Below, piece by piece: positions 1-8,869 of a DNA stretch of 64,000 bases (position 1 is its first letter; each line of letters begins with the position of its first letter). This stretch comes from Jeotgalicoccus nanhaiensis (GTDB lineage Bacteria > Bacillota > Bacilli > Staphylococcales > Salinicoccaceae), in contig SPPL01000001.1 of NCBI GenBank assembly GCA_004570955.1, forward strand, positions 310,001 through 374,000. The letters are read 5' to 3'. A program made the position numbers and the translations under genes. A model generated the notes under the pieces. The model made no database searches. It saw only the letters and a program-made list of their open reading frames with translations, and had not been told where the DNA came from.

Positions 1-224
1 TTCATTTAATGATAAGTCTCGGACTGGCACTGGCAATTGTAGTGCCGACCTTGCTGTTTTTCTTCGGTGTACCCTTCTTCACCCACCAGCACACCTATGT
101 TACTATGCCGGTATTTGGTGAAGTTGCCCTGCACACAGCCGTAATTTTTGATGTTGGTGTCTTCCTTACTGTTGCGGGCACATCGCTCCTGATTGTCACA
201 TTGGTTGGGGGGACAGAGAAATAA
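1..224 (+). CDS. mnhB: Na+/H+ antiporter subunit MnhB (MrpB), C-terminal part
   Basis: Only the last ~74 codons are in the window; the frame is open to the left edge, so the first Met seen at base 9 is internal. The fragment has two hydrophobic segments joined by a short polar loop, as at the C-terminus of MrpB, a membrane subunit of the multi-subunit cation/proton antiporter. The stop codon overlaps the mnhC start by one base (TAATG), which indicates translational coupling. Identity rests on this fragment plus the five mnh genes that follow in canonical order. Confidence 0.85.
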   Translation, partial: HLMISLGLALAIVVPTLLFFFGVPFFTHQHTYVTMPVFGEVALHTAVIFDVGVFLTVAGTSLLIVTLVGGTEK

Positions 225-565
225 TGGAACTCGTCACTATTATTTTATCGGGCATCTTAATCGCCAGTGCGACTTATTTAATTCTCTCAAAGAGTGTTCT
301 CAGAATTATCATCGGTGTATCTATTTTGTCACATGGTGTACATTTGATGATTCTGACAATGGGACAGCTAAAACGCGGCAACGTACCGGTTCTGGATGAT
401 ACCGTAAGTTCTTATTCAGACCCTCTGCCCCAGGCCTTGATTCTGACAGCGATTGTTATTTCATTCGCGTTGACTGCTTACAGCCTTGTACTGCTGCTCA
501 GAAATTATAAAGAACTCGGCACAGATAACACTGAAGATATGAAAGGAGTTCCACATGACGACTAA
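224..565 (+). CDS. mnhC: Na+/H+ antiporter subunit MnhC (MrpC)
   Basis: 113 aa, the usual MrpC length. Three hydrophobic segments with the NuoK-like fold expected for MrpC; the middle of the protein has the Gly/Ser-rich stretch and conserved-looking HGVHLMIL region. The family forms part of the membrane arm of the Mrp antiporter, related to complex I, and contributes to Na+/alkali tolerance and pH homeostasis. It overlaps mnhD by 11 bases, with an AAAGGAG ribosome site for mnhD lying inside the mnhC end. Second gene of the visible operon. Confidence 0.93.
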   Translation: MELVTIILSGILIASATYLILSKSVLRIIIGVSILSHGVHLMILTMGQLKRGNVPVLDDTVSSYSDPLPQALILTAIVISFALTAYSLVLLLRNYKELGTDNTEDMKGVPHDD

Positions 566-2048
566 CATATTACCCATGCTCCCTATCATTCTTCCGTTTA
601 TAGCCGGCGTCATCATGCTGTTTATCGGAAAGCGTCCGATACCTCACCGTATGGTGTCGGCTGTCACCGGACTCATGATGGTTGGTATTGCAGCATTTAA
701 TATCTATTATGTATACAAGAACGGAGCGATGGTAACATTCATCAGTAACTGGTCGGCACCATTCGGCATCAGTGTCGTTTATGATATGGTTGCCGCGCTG
801 CTCGTCTTTACAACATCGCTCGTAATGTTTTTCGTTGTTATCTACTCATTCCAGTCCATCGGATATGAGAGAGAAAGATATTACTATTATCCTATGGTCA
901 TGTTTATGATTACCGGGATAAACGGTGCTTTTACAACAGGAGACATTTTTAATATGTTCGTATTTTTCGAAGTATTCCTTCTTGCCTCCTATGTTTTAAT
1001 TACTCTCGGAAGCCGGAAAATCCAGCTTCAGGAAGGTTTTAAATATCTCGTTGTAAACATCGTGTCATCAAACTTCTTTCTTGTAGGACTTGCCTACCTG
1101 TATTCAGTTACAGGTTCGTTAAATATGGCTGATATTCATATTAAACTATCCAATTACGATGGCAGCCTCGCTATTATGACACTTGTTGCAGTTGTCTTTA
1201 TATTCGTTTTTGCTACAAAAGCCGGACTGTTCCCGCTTTATTTCTGGATGCCGGGTTCTTACAGTGCTCCGCCGATGCCGGTCATTGCACTGTTTGGCGC
1301 TCTGCTGACTAAAGTAGGAGTTTACGCGATTGCAAGAACATTTTCACTGTTCTTTACCAGCGATACAGCTTATACCCATCAGGTGCTGCTGCTGCTTGCG
1401 CTCCTCACTATTGTCGCCGGCTGTATAGGAGCACTAGCATATACTGATATGAAAAAAGTTATTATTTATAACATTATGATTGCAATCGGAGTCATTATCG
1501 TCGGTTTCTCAATGATGGATTACGCCGGAACTATCGGCGGCATGTATTATTTAATCCACGATATGATCATTAAAGCAGCGCTGTTCCTGCTCATCGGTTT
1601 TATAATTTACCGTACAGGGAAGAACGATGCTGCAGATCTCGGCGGACTTATAAAACAGCATCCTGTCGTCGGCTGGACATTCTTTATCGCCGGCCTGTCC
1701 CTGGCAGGGGTACCGCCGTTTCCTGGATTCTTCGGTAAACTGTATATCGTAGAATCTGCTTTTAACAACGGCCATACTTTCTCAGCAATAATCGTGCTGC
1801 TGTCGAGTTTGATTGTTTTATACAGTATTATGAAAGTATTCATTAAAGTATTCTGGGGAGAACCGTCAGAGCCGATTGAACTGAAAGATATTAAATCGGA
1901 TAAATTGCTGTTCTCAGCTATTGGTCTCGTTATCGTTTCAACTGTCTTTGGGCTTTCAGCTGACTTTTTATTCCCGGCCTTTGAAATGGCGGCTGAAGCA
2001 TTCTACAATCCGTCATCGTATTCTAACTATTTGATGGGGGTGGAATAA
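555..2048 (+). CDS. mnhD: Na+/H+ antiporter subunit MnhD (MrpD)
   Basis: 497 aa, close to the ~498 aa of staphylococcal MnhD. It is hydrophobic throughout, with about 14 predicted membrane segments, and belongs to the proton-translocating NuoL/M/N-like family. Glu139 in the FFEVFLL helix matches the conserved helix-5 glutamate of MrpD, and a conserved-looking lysine occurs in the [14 protein letters not shown] segment around residue 222. Both are expected on the proton path. Strong ribosome site AAAGGAG before the ATG. It ends directly against the TTG start of mnhE. Confidence 0.95.
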   Translation: MTTNILPMLPIILPFIAGVIMLFIGKRPIPHRMVSAVTGLMMVGIAAFNIYYVYKNGAMVTFISNWSAPFGISVVYDMVAALLVFTTSLVMFFVVIYSFQSIGYERERYYYYPMVMFMITGINGAFTTGDIFNMFVFFEVFLLASYVLITLGSRKIQLQEGFKYLVVNIVSSNFFLVGLAYLYSVTGSLNMADIHIKLSNYDGSLAIMTLVAVVFIFVFATKAGLFPLYFWMPGSYSAPPMPVIALFGALLTKVGVYAIARTFSLFFTSDTAYTHQVLLLLALLTIVAGCIGALAYTDMKKVIIYNIMIAIGVIIVGFSMMDYAGTIGGMYYLIHDMIIKAALFLLIGFIIYRTGKNDAADLGGLIKQHPVVGWTFFIAGLSLAGVPPFPGFFGKLYIVESAFNNGHTFSAIIVLLSSLIVLYSIMKVFIKVFWGEPSEPIELKDIKSDKLLFSAIGLVIVSTVFGLSADFLFPAFEMAAEAFYNPSSYSNYLMGVE

Positions 2049-2528
2049 TTGTCATTTCAACTCTTAATTAATATTGTTCTGGCATTTTTATGGGTGTTTA
2101 TGAATGCCGAGTTCACTATAGGAACATTTGTTACTGGTTATATTATCGGTCTGGTTGCTGTTTACATTCTCCGCAACTTCCTGCCGGGTCGTTTTTACTT
2201 AAAACGACTGTACTGGATGATTCGTCTCTTCTTTATTTTTATTATCGAATTGATAAAAGCAAATCTTGAAGTGGTACGTATTGTAGTGTCTCCTAAAATT
2301 GATATTCATCCGGGGTTCTATGCTTACCCGAATGACTTGGAAGAAGAATGGGAAGTTGCACTGCTGTCAACCTTAATTACACTGACACCTGGTACAGTAG
2401 TTGTAGCGATTTCAGAAGATTACTCAATTATTTACATTCACGGTCTGGATATGGAAGATGCAGATGCGGAAATTGAAAACATTAAAACTTCTTTTGAAAA
2501 TGTTATCAAAGAGGTGGCTAAACCATGA
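2049..2528 (+). CDS. mnhE: Na+/H+ antiporter subunit MnhE (MrpE)
   Basis: 159 aa, matching the normal MrpE length. The start is TTG immediately after the mnhD stop, with GGGGGTGG just upstream as ribosome site; no in-frame ATG gives a better start. Two or three N-terminal membrane segments are followed by a soluble domain with the LTPGTVVVAIS segment typical of MrpE. It is a structural subunit of the Mrp complex. The stop overlaps mnhF by four bases (ATGA). Confidence 0.93.
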   Translation: MSFQLLINIVLAFLWVFMNAEFTIGTFVTGYIIGLVAVYILRNFLPGRFYLKRLYWMIRLFFIFIIELIKANLEVVRIVVSPKIDIHPGFYAYPNDLEEEWEVALLSTLITLTPGTVVVAISEDYSIIYIHGLDMEDADAEIENIKTSFENVIKEVAKP

Positions 2529-2824
2529 CAAACTTTATCAATATAGTCGTAATCATTAGTATTATTATCTTCGCATTTGCAATGCTCGGCATGATATACA
2601 GAGTTATAAAGGGGCCGACCCTGCATGACAGAGTAATTACACTCGATGCATTTGGTGTCACGCTGATGGGAATGATCGGTCTCGTATCTATGGCGCTTGA
2701 TACATCATACCTGCTGGTAGTTATTATGCTCATCGGTATGATTGGATTTATCGCAACAATCGGCTTCGCCAAATTCCTCGAGAAAGGTGTGATTATTGAA
2801 AATGACAGAGATAATAATAGTTAG
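2525..2824 (+). CDS. mnhF: Na+/H+ antiporter subunit MnhF (MrpF)
   Basis: 99 aa with three membrane helices and the YRVIKGPTLHDRVI loop characteristic of MrpF. Small subunit of the Mrp cation/proton antiporter. It starts at the ATGA overlap with mnhE and runs 23 bases into mnhG, so translation is probably coupled through the whole cluster. Confidence 0.93.
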   Translation: MTNFINIVVIISIIIFAFAMLGMIYRVIKGPTLHDRVITLDAFGVTLMGMIGLVSMALDTSYLLVVIMLIGMIGFIATIGFAKFLEKGVIIENDRDNNS

Positions 2825-3218
2825 TCTTATCGCACTTTTCTTACTCGCCGGCGCCTTCTTCACACTTGTTGCTGCAATTGGTGTTATCCGTCTGCCGGAT
2901 ACATACACTAGACTGCATGCAGCATCGAAGAGCTCGACACTTGGAGTCGGTATGACTTTAATCGGAGTATTTATATACTTTGCATACTATCAAGCAGAAG
3001 TTGATACACAACTGCTGCTGGCAGTTCTTTTCATTTTCATTTCAGCACCTGTCGGTGCACACCTTATCGCGAGAAGTGCCTTCCACTCCGATGTTGAACC
3101 GTATCAGCTGACAATTCTTAATGAATTGAAACGTGATGAAACGGGATCTGAAGTAGAAACGGAAGAAACAGCAAGATTAAAAATCGAACGCAGTAAAAAC
3201 AAAGAATTAGACGACTAA
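2802..3218 (+). CDS. mnhG: Na+/H+ antiporter subunit MnhG (MrpG)
   Basis: 138 aa from the ATG at 2802; an in-frame TTG two codons earlier is possible but MTEIII is the normal beginning. It has three helices and the GVIRLPDTYTRLHAASKSSTLG signature of MrpG. About 20-25 residues at the C-terminus form a charged Glu/Lys/Arg tail beyond the usual ~118-aa staphylococcal protein, probably cytoplasmic. Last gene of the operon; a strong terminator follows. Confidence 0.93.
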   Translation: MTEIIIVSLIALFLLAGAFFTLVAAIGVIRLPDTYTRLHAASKSSTLGVGMTLIGVFIYFAYYQAEVDTQLLLAVLFIFISAPVGAHLIARSAFHSDVEPYQLTILNELKRDETGSEVETEETARLKIERSKNKELDD

Positions 3219-3227
3219 TATATTTAT

Positions 3228-3264
3228 GACCGGGACGGAAATTTTACTGCCCCGGTCTTTTTTT
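3228..3264 (+). terminator. Terminator of the mnh operon
   Basis: GACCGGG (3228-3234) pairs with CCCGGTC (3251-3257), followed by a run of seven T. It lies ten bases after the mnhG stop. Confidence 0.9.
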
Positions 3265-3286
3265 GTTTTATTTATACTGTGCGGCG

Positions 3287-3500
3287 TGTTAACGCCGGAT
3301 ACATCTGAGATCCGATCATGCCAACCCGGACGCCGCCGGATACTCATGAAACCCGATCATGCCAACCCCAGCGCCGGCGGGTACATATGAGACCAGATCA
3401 TGCCAACCCCAGCGCCGGCGGACACATATGAGATCCAATCATGCCAACCCCAGCGCCGCTGGATACACATGAAACCCCATCATGCCAACCCCGCACACTA
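3287..3500. repeat. 41-bp tandem repeat array A, about five units
   Basis: The motif GCCAAC recurs at 3320, 3361, 3402, 3443 and 3484, exactly 41 bases apart. Each unit reads roughly GATCATGCCAACCC, then a GC-rich AGCGCCGGCGG core, then ATACATATGAGACC. Copies differ by point changes only; the first is partial. The array fills the gap between convergent mnhG and the thioesterase gene. No Shine-Dalgarno-preceded gene is seen in it. Function unknown. Confidence 0.92.
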
Positions 3501-3555
3501 AATGCCACACAAAAAAAGGAACCCGAAACCGGATCCCTCTTCATCTCTATTTATT

Positions 3556-3930
3556 CTATCTCTTTTTTCTTATCGCGACAGTGCATCTGCTGAGTGCGAT
3601 CAGTTCATCCTGTTCATCCGTCACTTCAATTTCCCATACCTGTGATGTTGAACCGCCGTGCTTAAGCAGCGCTGTAGCTGTCAGTATACCTTCACGCTTT
3701 GCTTTCAAATGGTTTGCATTGATCTCCATGCCAAAAGCAATTTCATCTTCGGCAATCATTTTAAAGGCGCCTAAGCTTGCGGCTGTCTCCGCCAGAACAA
3801 CATTCACTCCGCCGTGCACGTAGCCGAATGGCTGCAGTACTTTTTCTGTAATCGGCATTTCGACTGCGCATTTTCCTATTTCATCGACCGTCAAAGATAT
3901 ACCGAGTGTTTTAAGGAGCCCCTTATTCAT
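3556..3930 (-). CDS. PaaI-family hotdog thioesterase
   Basis: 124 aa, single hotdog-fold domain. The YVHGGVNVVLAETAAS segment near residues 37-52 is the PaaI/YigI-type signature, with the HGG loop and the Glu that usually serves as catalytic base. It likely hydrolyses acyl-CoA thioesters in the cytoplasm; the substrate cannot be told. Its start overlaps the aminopeptidase stop by eight bases, so the two are co-transcribed. Adjacent NDH-2 and yuiB genes give only a loose metabolic context. Confidence 0.85.
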   Translation of the reverse strand: MNKGLLKTLGISLTVDEIGKCAVEMPITEKVLQPFGYVHGGVNVVLAETAASLGAFKMIAEDEIAFGMEINANHLKAKREGILTATALLKHGGSTSQVWEIEVTDEQDELIALSRCTVAIRKKR

Positions 3931-5413
3931 ACAGTGTACCTGATTCTATTAAATCGATAATAGTACGGATCATTACTCCCGTAGAGCCTTTTTTAGCAAA
4001 CGGAGTGGCAGCTGATGTATTGCTCGTTCCTGCAATATCAAAATGAACCCATGGTGTATCTTCTGTAAACTGATTAATAAATGCAGCCGCAAAAGATGCG
4101 CCGCCCGGTTTAAAGTCCGCATTTATTAAGTCGGCAATATCCGATTTTTTAACTCTGTCATCTTCAAGTTCCGATATCGGCAGATGCCAGATATCTTCTC
4201 CTGTCACTTTGCTGCTGATTAAAAGGTTGTTGATAAACTTCCTGCCCTGATTTGTAAATACGCCGGTGCGGTCTTCGCCAATTGCTTGTATAACCGCGCC
4301 TGTCAGCGTCGCAAAGTCCATCATAACTTTCGGCTCATAAGTCGTGGAAGCATAATATACTGCATCTGCCAGCACAAGTCTGCCTTCGGCATCTGTATTT
4401 GATACTTCAACAGTTTTACCTGACAGTGACTGATATACATCATCGGGACGCATGCCATTGCCGTCCACCATATTTTCAGCAAGCGCCAGCACTGCAACAA
4501 CATGAACAGGCAATTCCAGTTTCGACACTGCATCCATCATACCTGCGACGTTCGCTGCTCCGCTCATATCGTATTTCATAGACCGCATGCCTGTGCGTGT
4601 TTTAAGAGAATAACCGCCGGAATCATACGTAATCCCTTTGCCTATTAATGCAATCGGTGCATCATCGGCTGCATCGGGATGTTTATATTCTATTGTCACG
4701 AGGCGGGGTTTTCTGACTGATGCTTTACCAACTGCAGCCAAAAGTCCGAATCCTTCCTGCACCAGCGTATCAAAATCTTTTACTTCACCTTTGATGTACG
4801 GACGGTCTTTGAAGTTGATTGCGAGCTGATCGGCAAAACTTTCCGGATACAAATGATTCGGCGGCATTGTTGCGTAATCTCTTGCAAGAGCTATACTGCT
4901 GCCGAGTGCTGCTCCGTGGTTAAAGCATTCTTTTACATCTGATTTGGTAACCAGTGTAATATCCAATTCATCGTAAAACTGTTTGCCGCCAGATGTGTCG
5001 TAACCTGTCAGCCCGTGATTGCTCACAGCGGACATCATTCCCACTGCATCTGCCGTTTCTTCTGCTTCAAATGCAAAAGTATCTAAAATAAACTGACCTT
5101 TATTTTCTTTCTCGAGAGCCATATACTGGAATAACTTACCGACAGCCTTTTGTATTTTCAAGGCAGTTAATTCCCCGCTGTCACCTAATCCTACAGCAAT
5201 TACTTTACGGTAGCGGCGCTGGATTGTAACACCTGTCGTCGTAACTTTACCGTATTCTTGGGACAATACACCGGCTGCGATAATTTCTTCTGTTAAACCA
5301 TTTAATAATGTATCCAGTTCATCAAAATTCTTTAAATCTTTTATATTCTCAGGTAAACCGATAACAAGTACCGAATCATCTGCAATGTATTTTTCTTCAA
5401 ATTTGATATTCAA
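3923..5413 (-). CDS. pepA: Leucyl aminopeptidase, M17 family
   Basis: 496 aa, normal for M17 cytosolic aminopeptidases. The C-terminal catalytic domain contains the two-metal site: Lys259 and Asp264 in GKGITYDSGG, Asp282, then Asp341 and Glu343 in the signature NTDAEGRLVLADA with Arg345 as the catalytic arginine. It removes N-terminal residues from peptides. The start is TTG preceded by AGGGGGAACG. The equivalent gene in B. subtilis (yuiE) is also close to yuiB and the NDH-2 gene, supporting orthology. Confidence 0.93.
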   Translation of the reverse strand: MNIKFEEKYIADDSVLVIGLPENIKDLKNFDELDTLLNGLTEEIIAAGVLSQEYGKVTTTGVTIQRRYRKVIAVGLGDSGELTALKIQKAVGKLFQYMALEKENKGQFILDTFAFEAEETADAVGMMSAVSNHGLTGYDTSGGKQFYDELDITLVTKSDVKECFNHGAALGSSIALARDYATMPPNHLYPESFADQLAINFKDRPYIKGEVKDFDTLVQEGFGLLAAVGKASVRKPRLVTIEYKHPDAADDAPIALIGKGITYDSGGYSLKTRTGMRSMKYDMSGAANVAGMMDAVSKLELPVHVVAVLALAENMVDGNGMRPDDVYQSLSGKTVEVSNTDAEGRLVLADAVYYASTTYEPKVMMDFATLTGAVIQAIGEDRTGVFTNQGRKFINNLLISSKVTGEDIWHLPISELEDDRVKKSDIADLINADFKPGGASFAAAFINQFTEDTPWVHFDIAGTSNTSAATPFAKKGSTGVMIRTIIDLIESGTLYE

Positions 5414-5425
5414 AATTCGTTCCCC

Positions 5426-5749
5426 CTAAAACATTTGATAACCTGCTTTTCTTAAGTAGCGTATTGTCATACCCGCTAAAATAATTCCGATAAATCCGCT
5501 GCCTAAAATAACAATATCATAAATTGAAATTCCAACGATGTTCTCCCATAAAATACCGAATGATTCACCGGGACTTGCTATGTAATCAAATAATGAAACC
5601 CTTCCGATAATCCATAAGACAATCACCGGATAAACGAACGCCATAATCCATGTCATTTTTAAAATCATGTTCAAAATAAAACTGATTCCATAAAATAAAA
5701 CAAAATACAGCAGCACAGAAATAAACAGCTGAACGATATTCATTGCCAT
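5426..5749 (-). CDS. yuiB: YuiB-family membrane protein
   Basis: 107 aa with three predicted membrane helices. The ATG at 5749 is preferred over an upstream ATG at 5797 because GGAGGAAACAATT sits directly before it and the upstream extension would run through the ndh terminator hairpin. Known only as a conserved small membrane protein next to an NDH-2 gene in Bacillaceae. Function unknown; the constant linkage suggests a link to the respiratory chain. Confidence 0.78.
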   Translation of the reverse strand: MAMNIVQLFISVLLYFVLFYGISFILNMILKMTWIMAFVYPVIVLWIIGRVSLFDYIASPGESFGILWENIVGISIYDIVILGSGFIGIILAGMTIRYLRKAGYQMF

Positions 5750-5762
5750 AATTGTTTCCTCC

Positions 5763-5799
5763 AAAAAAATAAAAGCATGGGCATTATATATACCCATGC
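5763..5799 (-). terminator. Terminator after ndh, upstream of yuiB
   Basis: On the - strand GCATGGG (5799-5793) pairs with CCCATGC (5781-5775), followed by TTTTATTTTTTT. It ends just before the yuiB ribosome site, so yuiB and pepA depend on read-through or their own promoter. Confidence 0.85.
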
Positions 5800-5818
5800 A
5801 TAATGCTGAATTTTAAAA

Positions 5819-7030
5819 TTACAGGAATTTACCTTTTGTTACACCTAATACTGCGCCGCCGATTTTCAGAACTGCACGCGTATCGATGACTTTCTTCATA
5901 AATGCTGCTGGCTTACCTTTAATTTCACGGCCGAGAACTACACCGATTCCATCTTTTGTGCCAAGTGAACATACAGTTCCCTTGTCGTCATAGGCAAACG
6001 GCTCCATTTTCTCGCCATTTAGCTTAAGCTTGATGTTTTTAGCAGTGTGTTCCCCTAACTGCATTGCAATTTGAGCAGTTGTCGGATATGGACGTGCGTT
6101 TTCTCCTGTTCCGTTCATCACAGCTGCCACGTCACCGATAGCAAAGATGTTCGGATAGCCATCAACCGTTAAATCATCTTTAACGACAATGCGTCCGCGT
6201 TTAACGCCTTCAAATGATTCTTCCATCAGACGTGAACCGCGTACACCCGCTGTCCATACTACGCTTGAAGCCTCAAGCTGTTTTTCTTCATCGTTCACTT
6301 TAACAACAAATCCGTTTTCATTAGCAGCAACAATAGCTGTTCCAAGCATGAATTCTACACCGCGTGATTCAAGGAAGTTAACTGCATGTTGAGTTAACTC
6401 TTCAGAGAACATAGGCAGCATTGTCGGCATTGCTTCTACACAAGTGATTTTAACTTGATTATAGTCGATACCGTGCACTTTGCAGAGCTCAGGAAGTGTT
6501 TCAACAAGTTCACCGAGGAATTCCACCCCTGTAAAACCTGCTCCGCCGACAAGAATTGATAAATCTTTTGGATCTTTAGAGGTTTTGTAATTGATAAAGT
6601 TCTGTTCGATTTCTTCACGTGTTCTTACGGCAGTTTCCGGGCTGACGATTGTCGTTGCAAATTCGTCCATCCCTTTAATGCCGAATGACTCACTTTCAAA
6701 ACCTAATGCCACTACAAGCGTATCGAAGCTGAATTCGCCCTGAGTTGTTTCAACAACTTGTGCGTCGCGGTCAATTTTAGTTACTTCAGCCGGGATAAAA
6801 CGGACTCTCATGTTATCCACAACTTTGGCAATCGGATAGACGCCTTCTTCCCAGTTCATTGAACCTGCTGCTGTTTCATGCAGCCATGTAGCTTCATAAT
6901 GGTATTCATTTTTGTTGATTAAAGTAATGTCCGCTTCCTGTACTCCGATAATTTTCTGCAGTTTACTAACTGCGGATAAGCCTGCATAACCGGCACCAAG
7001 TACCAGGACCTTTTTTCTTTCATAGCTCAT
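5819..7030 (-). CDS. ndh: Type II NADH:quinone oxidoreductase (NDH-2)
   Basis: 403 aa flavoprotein, the usual NDH-2 length. N-terminal FAD Rossmann motif [14 protein letters not shown] (about residues 9-22), a second nucleotide-binding motif [12 protein letters not shown] around residue 160 for NADH, and the AIGDVAAV flavin-contact motif near residue 297. It passes electrons from NADH to menaquinone without pumping protons; peripheral membrane protein. B. subtilis yumB lies in the same neighbourhood. Good ribosome site GGGAAGGGAAAT before ATG. Confidence 0.92.
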   Translation of the reverse strand: MSYERKKVLVLGAGYAGLSAVSKLQKIIGVQEADITLINKNEYHYEATWLHETAAGSMNWEEGVYPIAKVVDNMRVRFIPAEVTKIDRDAQVVETTQGEFSFDTLVVALGFESESFGIKGMDEFATTIVSPETAVRTREEIEQNFINYKTSKDPKDLSILVGGAGFTGVEFLGELVETLPELCKVHGIDYNQVKITCVEAMPTMLPMFSEELTQHAVNFLESRGVEFMLGTAIVAANENGFVVKVNDEEKQLEASSVVWTAGVRGSRLMEESFEGVKRGRIVVKDDLTVDGYPNIFAIGDVAAVMNGTGENARPYPTTAQIAMQLGEHTAKNIKLKLNGEKMEPFAYDDKGTVCSLGTKDGIGVVLGREIKGKPAAFMKKVIDTRAVLKIGGAVLGVTKGKFL

Positions 7031-7104
7031 AATTTATTTCCCTTCCCGCGAATGTAATTTATATATAATTATAGACTGTTATTTCAGTTTCTATACCAAG
7101 TATT

Positions 7105-7132
7105 ATATTAGCACTATATGGTAATATTTCAA
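7105..7132 (-). promoter_or_regulatory. Candidate sigma-A promoter of ndh
   Basis: On the - strand a -35 TTGAAA (7132-7127), 16-base spacer and -10 TAATAT (7110-7105). A second TATAAT at 7073-7068 closer to the gene is an alternative -10. Position fits; not proven. Confidence 0.4.
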
Positions 7133-7147
7133 GCGTTTTCACTAATT

Positions 7148-7507
7148 TTAACAGTCTCCCGGCGCACCCGCATTTTCCTTGGTTCTAAATGATGAACCGC
7201 AGCCGCAGGACAGACTTGCATTCGGATTTTCAATCGTAAAACCGCCGCCGATTAACGACTGTTTAAAATCAATTACAGTACCGTCAACGACAGGGAGGTC
7301 GAACTTATCAACGAGCATTTTAACACCGTGGAATTCAAAAACTTCATCCCGTTCCGCTGCTTCATGCTCGGCTGCCATACCGTATGTTAATCCTGTACAG
7401 CCTCCGCCCTGAACTTTAAAACGCAGGAAGCCTTCTGCCATGTCATTCGCTTCCAGCATATCTTTTACTTCGTACGCTGCACTTTCTGTCAGTGTTACTG
7501 ATGACAT
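7148..7507 (-). CDS. HesB/IscA-family A-type Fe-S carrier
   Basis: 119 aa. Carries the three A-type cysteines: one in QGGGCTGLTY and two in the C-terminal SCGCGSSF motif, which bind iron or an Fe-S cluster for transfer to apo-proteins. The ATG at 7507 is chosen over the GTG at 7516 because AGGAGTGA lies five bases before the ATG and overlaps the GTG. The B. subtilis counterpart is yutM (SufA). Unlinked to the suf operon 13 kb away. Confidence 0.9.
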   Translation of the reverse strand: MSSVTLTESAAYEVKDMLEANDMAEGFLRFKVQGGGCTGLTYGMAAEHEAAERDEVFEFHGVKMLVDKFDLPVVDGTVIDFKQSLIGGGFTIENPNASLSCGCGSSFRTKENAGAPGDC

Positions 7508-7595
7508 AAAAATCACTCCTGTTCTTAATACTTTGTTACAAAATTCTCAATATCATAATTATACTACACGAAAAACGTTAGCACCAACGATGAGT

Positions 7596-7841
7596 TCACT
7601 CATCTAATGCCTGATTATTTTTGTCGATTCGTTTATAAGTTTTCTCAAACAGCTGCTCACTGTTTTTAGCAGCCACGATTTCCCCGTCTACGAGAACAAA
7701 ATAACTTTTGCTGCACAAACCGCAATTATTTGTGCATTCATAATCGACGACATCGATTGCCGGATTTTTATCCAGCTGAGCATACACATCGTGAGTCCCT
7801 TTTTGCATATTAGCGTTGCAAAACTCTACAATTGTATACAT
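7596..7841 (-). CDS. yuzB: YuzB-family (DUF1450) small protein
   Basis: 81 aa. Has the family's TIVEFCNANMQKG beginning and a CTNNCGLCSKSYF segment, giving four cysteines in a CxxxCxxC-like pattern (C10 plus C36, C40, C43) that could bind metal or act in redox chemistry. Function unknown. It lies between NDH-2/IscA-like and NifU-like genes, so an Fe-S or redox role is plausible but inferred. Ribosome site GAGGAGAATG. Confidence 0.82.
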   Translation of the reverse strand: MYTIVEFCNANMQKGTHDVYAQLDKNPAIDVVDYECTNNCGLCSKSYFVLVDGEIVAAKNSEQLFEKTYKRIDKNNQALDE

Positions 7842-7861
7842 TGGTCATTCTCCTCACTCTG

Positions 7862-7897
7862 AAAAATAAAAAAACTAGAGACGGCCCGTCTCTAGTT
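7862..7897 (-). terminator. Terminator of the NifU-like gene
   Basis: Eleven-base stem AACTAGAGACG with a three-base loop, then TTTTTTTATTTTTC on the - strand, immediately after the NifU-like gene stop. Confidence 0.92.
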
Positions 7898-7902
7898 GCG
7901 AT

Positions 7903-8145
7903 TTAAAATACCTGCTCGATTTCAACAAATCCCGGTACTTCTTCAAGAAGTGCACGTTCGATACCGGCTTTAAGAGTAATCGTTGAACTTGGGCATGTTC
8001 CGCATGCTCCGAGAAGTCTGAGCTTCACAATACCGTCTTCAACATCTACGAGTTCAACGTCTCCGCCATCACGCAGAAGGAACGGACGTAATTTATTTAA
8101 TACTTCCTCAACTTGTTCGTACATTGTATCCTGACTGACTGCCAT
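7903..8145 (-). CDS. NifU C-terminal domain Fe-S scaffold (Nfu/YutI)
   Basis: 80 aa, a stand-alone NifU-C domain. [15 protein letters not shown] followed by [18 protein letters not shown] holds the CxxC pair that carries a [4Fe-4S] cluster in Nfu proteins. It delivers clusters to target enzymes in the cytoplasm. B. subtilis YutI is the likely orthologue. It is monocistronic here: own ribosome site GGAGTGAACTA and a strong terminator right after the stop. Confidence 0.92.
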   Translation of the reverse strand: MAVSQDTMYEQVEEVLNKLRPFLLRDGGDVELVDVEDGIVKLRLLGACGTCPSSTITLKAGIERALLEEVPGFVEIEQVF

Positions 8146-8241
8146 AATTAGTTCACTCCAATCAATTTATGAGCATTACTTCGTATACAGTACATTATAA
8201 TAGAAAGACACTTAAAAATCCATCATTTGAAAGTCCTATTT

Positions 8242-8772
8242 TTATGCGAGAACAAGCCCTCTTCCTGTTAAAGCTTTTGCAAACATAACAGTCAGCACTG
8301 CAAGAATAATGTCCTTAATTAAAAACGGCACAACAGCAGCCATCAGTATTTGAGTTAAGGACATCGGAGTTCCAATTACAGCACTCATAATAAACGAGAA
8401 GTACAATACGCCGCATATAAATATCGCACTCATGCCGAGCAGCGTAAAAGCAATCATTCTTTTAATTTCTTCACTTCCGCCCATGGCAGTAATTACAACG
8501 CCCGGTATGAATCCGAGCACGAATCCGAAGGACGGAGAGACGAGAGAACCAAGCCCGCCCGAGCCTGCAAACACCGGGATGCCGATCAGGCCGATTCCGA
8601 TATAAGCCATAATGGAAATCAAACCCAATTTTTTTCCGAGCAGCATACCGGCCAGCAGCACCATCGGCACCTGCAGTGTAAATGGCACCGGTCCAAGCGG
8701 TATTCTAATCTGTGCACCAATTGCAATCAGCGCGGTAAATAAAGCAGCAAAAACAAGGTGTTTAGTTTTCAT
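8242..8772 (-). CDS. bioY: BioY biotin transporter (ECF S component)
   Basis: 176 aa from ATG 8772, preceded by AGGAGAAAAGAT; the open frame runs 31 codons further up but through the regulatory dyad. Six hydrophobic segments and the BioY signature IPLGPVPFTLQVPMVLLAG with the later GGLGSLVSPSFGFVLGF segment. BioY captures biotin and works with ECF A/A'/T units encoded elsewhere. The BirA-like dyad upstream agrees with biotin control. Confidence 0.92.
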   Translation of the reverse strand: MKTKHLVFAALFTALIAIGAQIRIPLGPVPFTLQVPMVLLAGMLLGKKLGLISIMAYIGIGLIGIPVFAGSGGLGSLVSPSFGFVLGFIPGVVITAMGGSEEIKRMIAFTLLGMSAIFICGVLYFSFIMSAVIGTPMSLTQILMAAVVPFLIKDIILAVLTVMFAKALTGRGLVLA

Positions 8773-8816
8773 ATCTTTTCTCCTGTTATTTGGTTTAGTT
8801 ATATAATAACAGGAAA

Positions 8817-8863
8817 GAACCTTCATGTTAACCATAAAAATATAAAGGTTAACATGAAGGTTC
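8817..8863 (-). promoter_or_regulatory. BirA-type biotin operator dyad before bioY
   Basis: Perfect 17-base inverted repeat (8817-8833 with 8847-8863) around a 13-base AT-rich centre. The inner arms read TGTTAACC and GGTTAACA, matching the known Firmicutes BirA box form. It lies 45 bases before the bioY start. The whole dyad could also fold in RNA and serve as terminator for the upstream HAD gene, though the T-run after it is weak (TTTCC). Confidence 0.8.
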
Positions 8864-8869
8864 ATAAGT

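Noticed and set aside
3482-3823. Open frame of 113 codons at the end of array A
   Set aside because: It is antisense to the PaaI thioesterase, with no ribosome site and low-complexity Ser-rich content.
8773-8865. 31-residue N-terminal extension of BioY
   Set aside because: It runs through the operator dyad, and the strong ribosome site belongs to ATG 8772.
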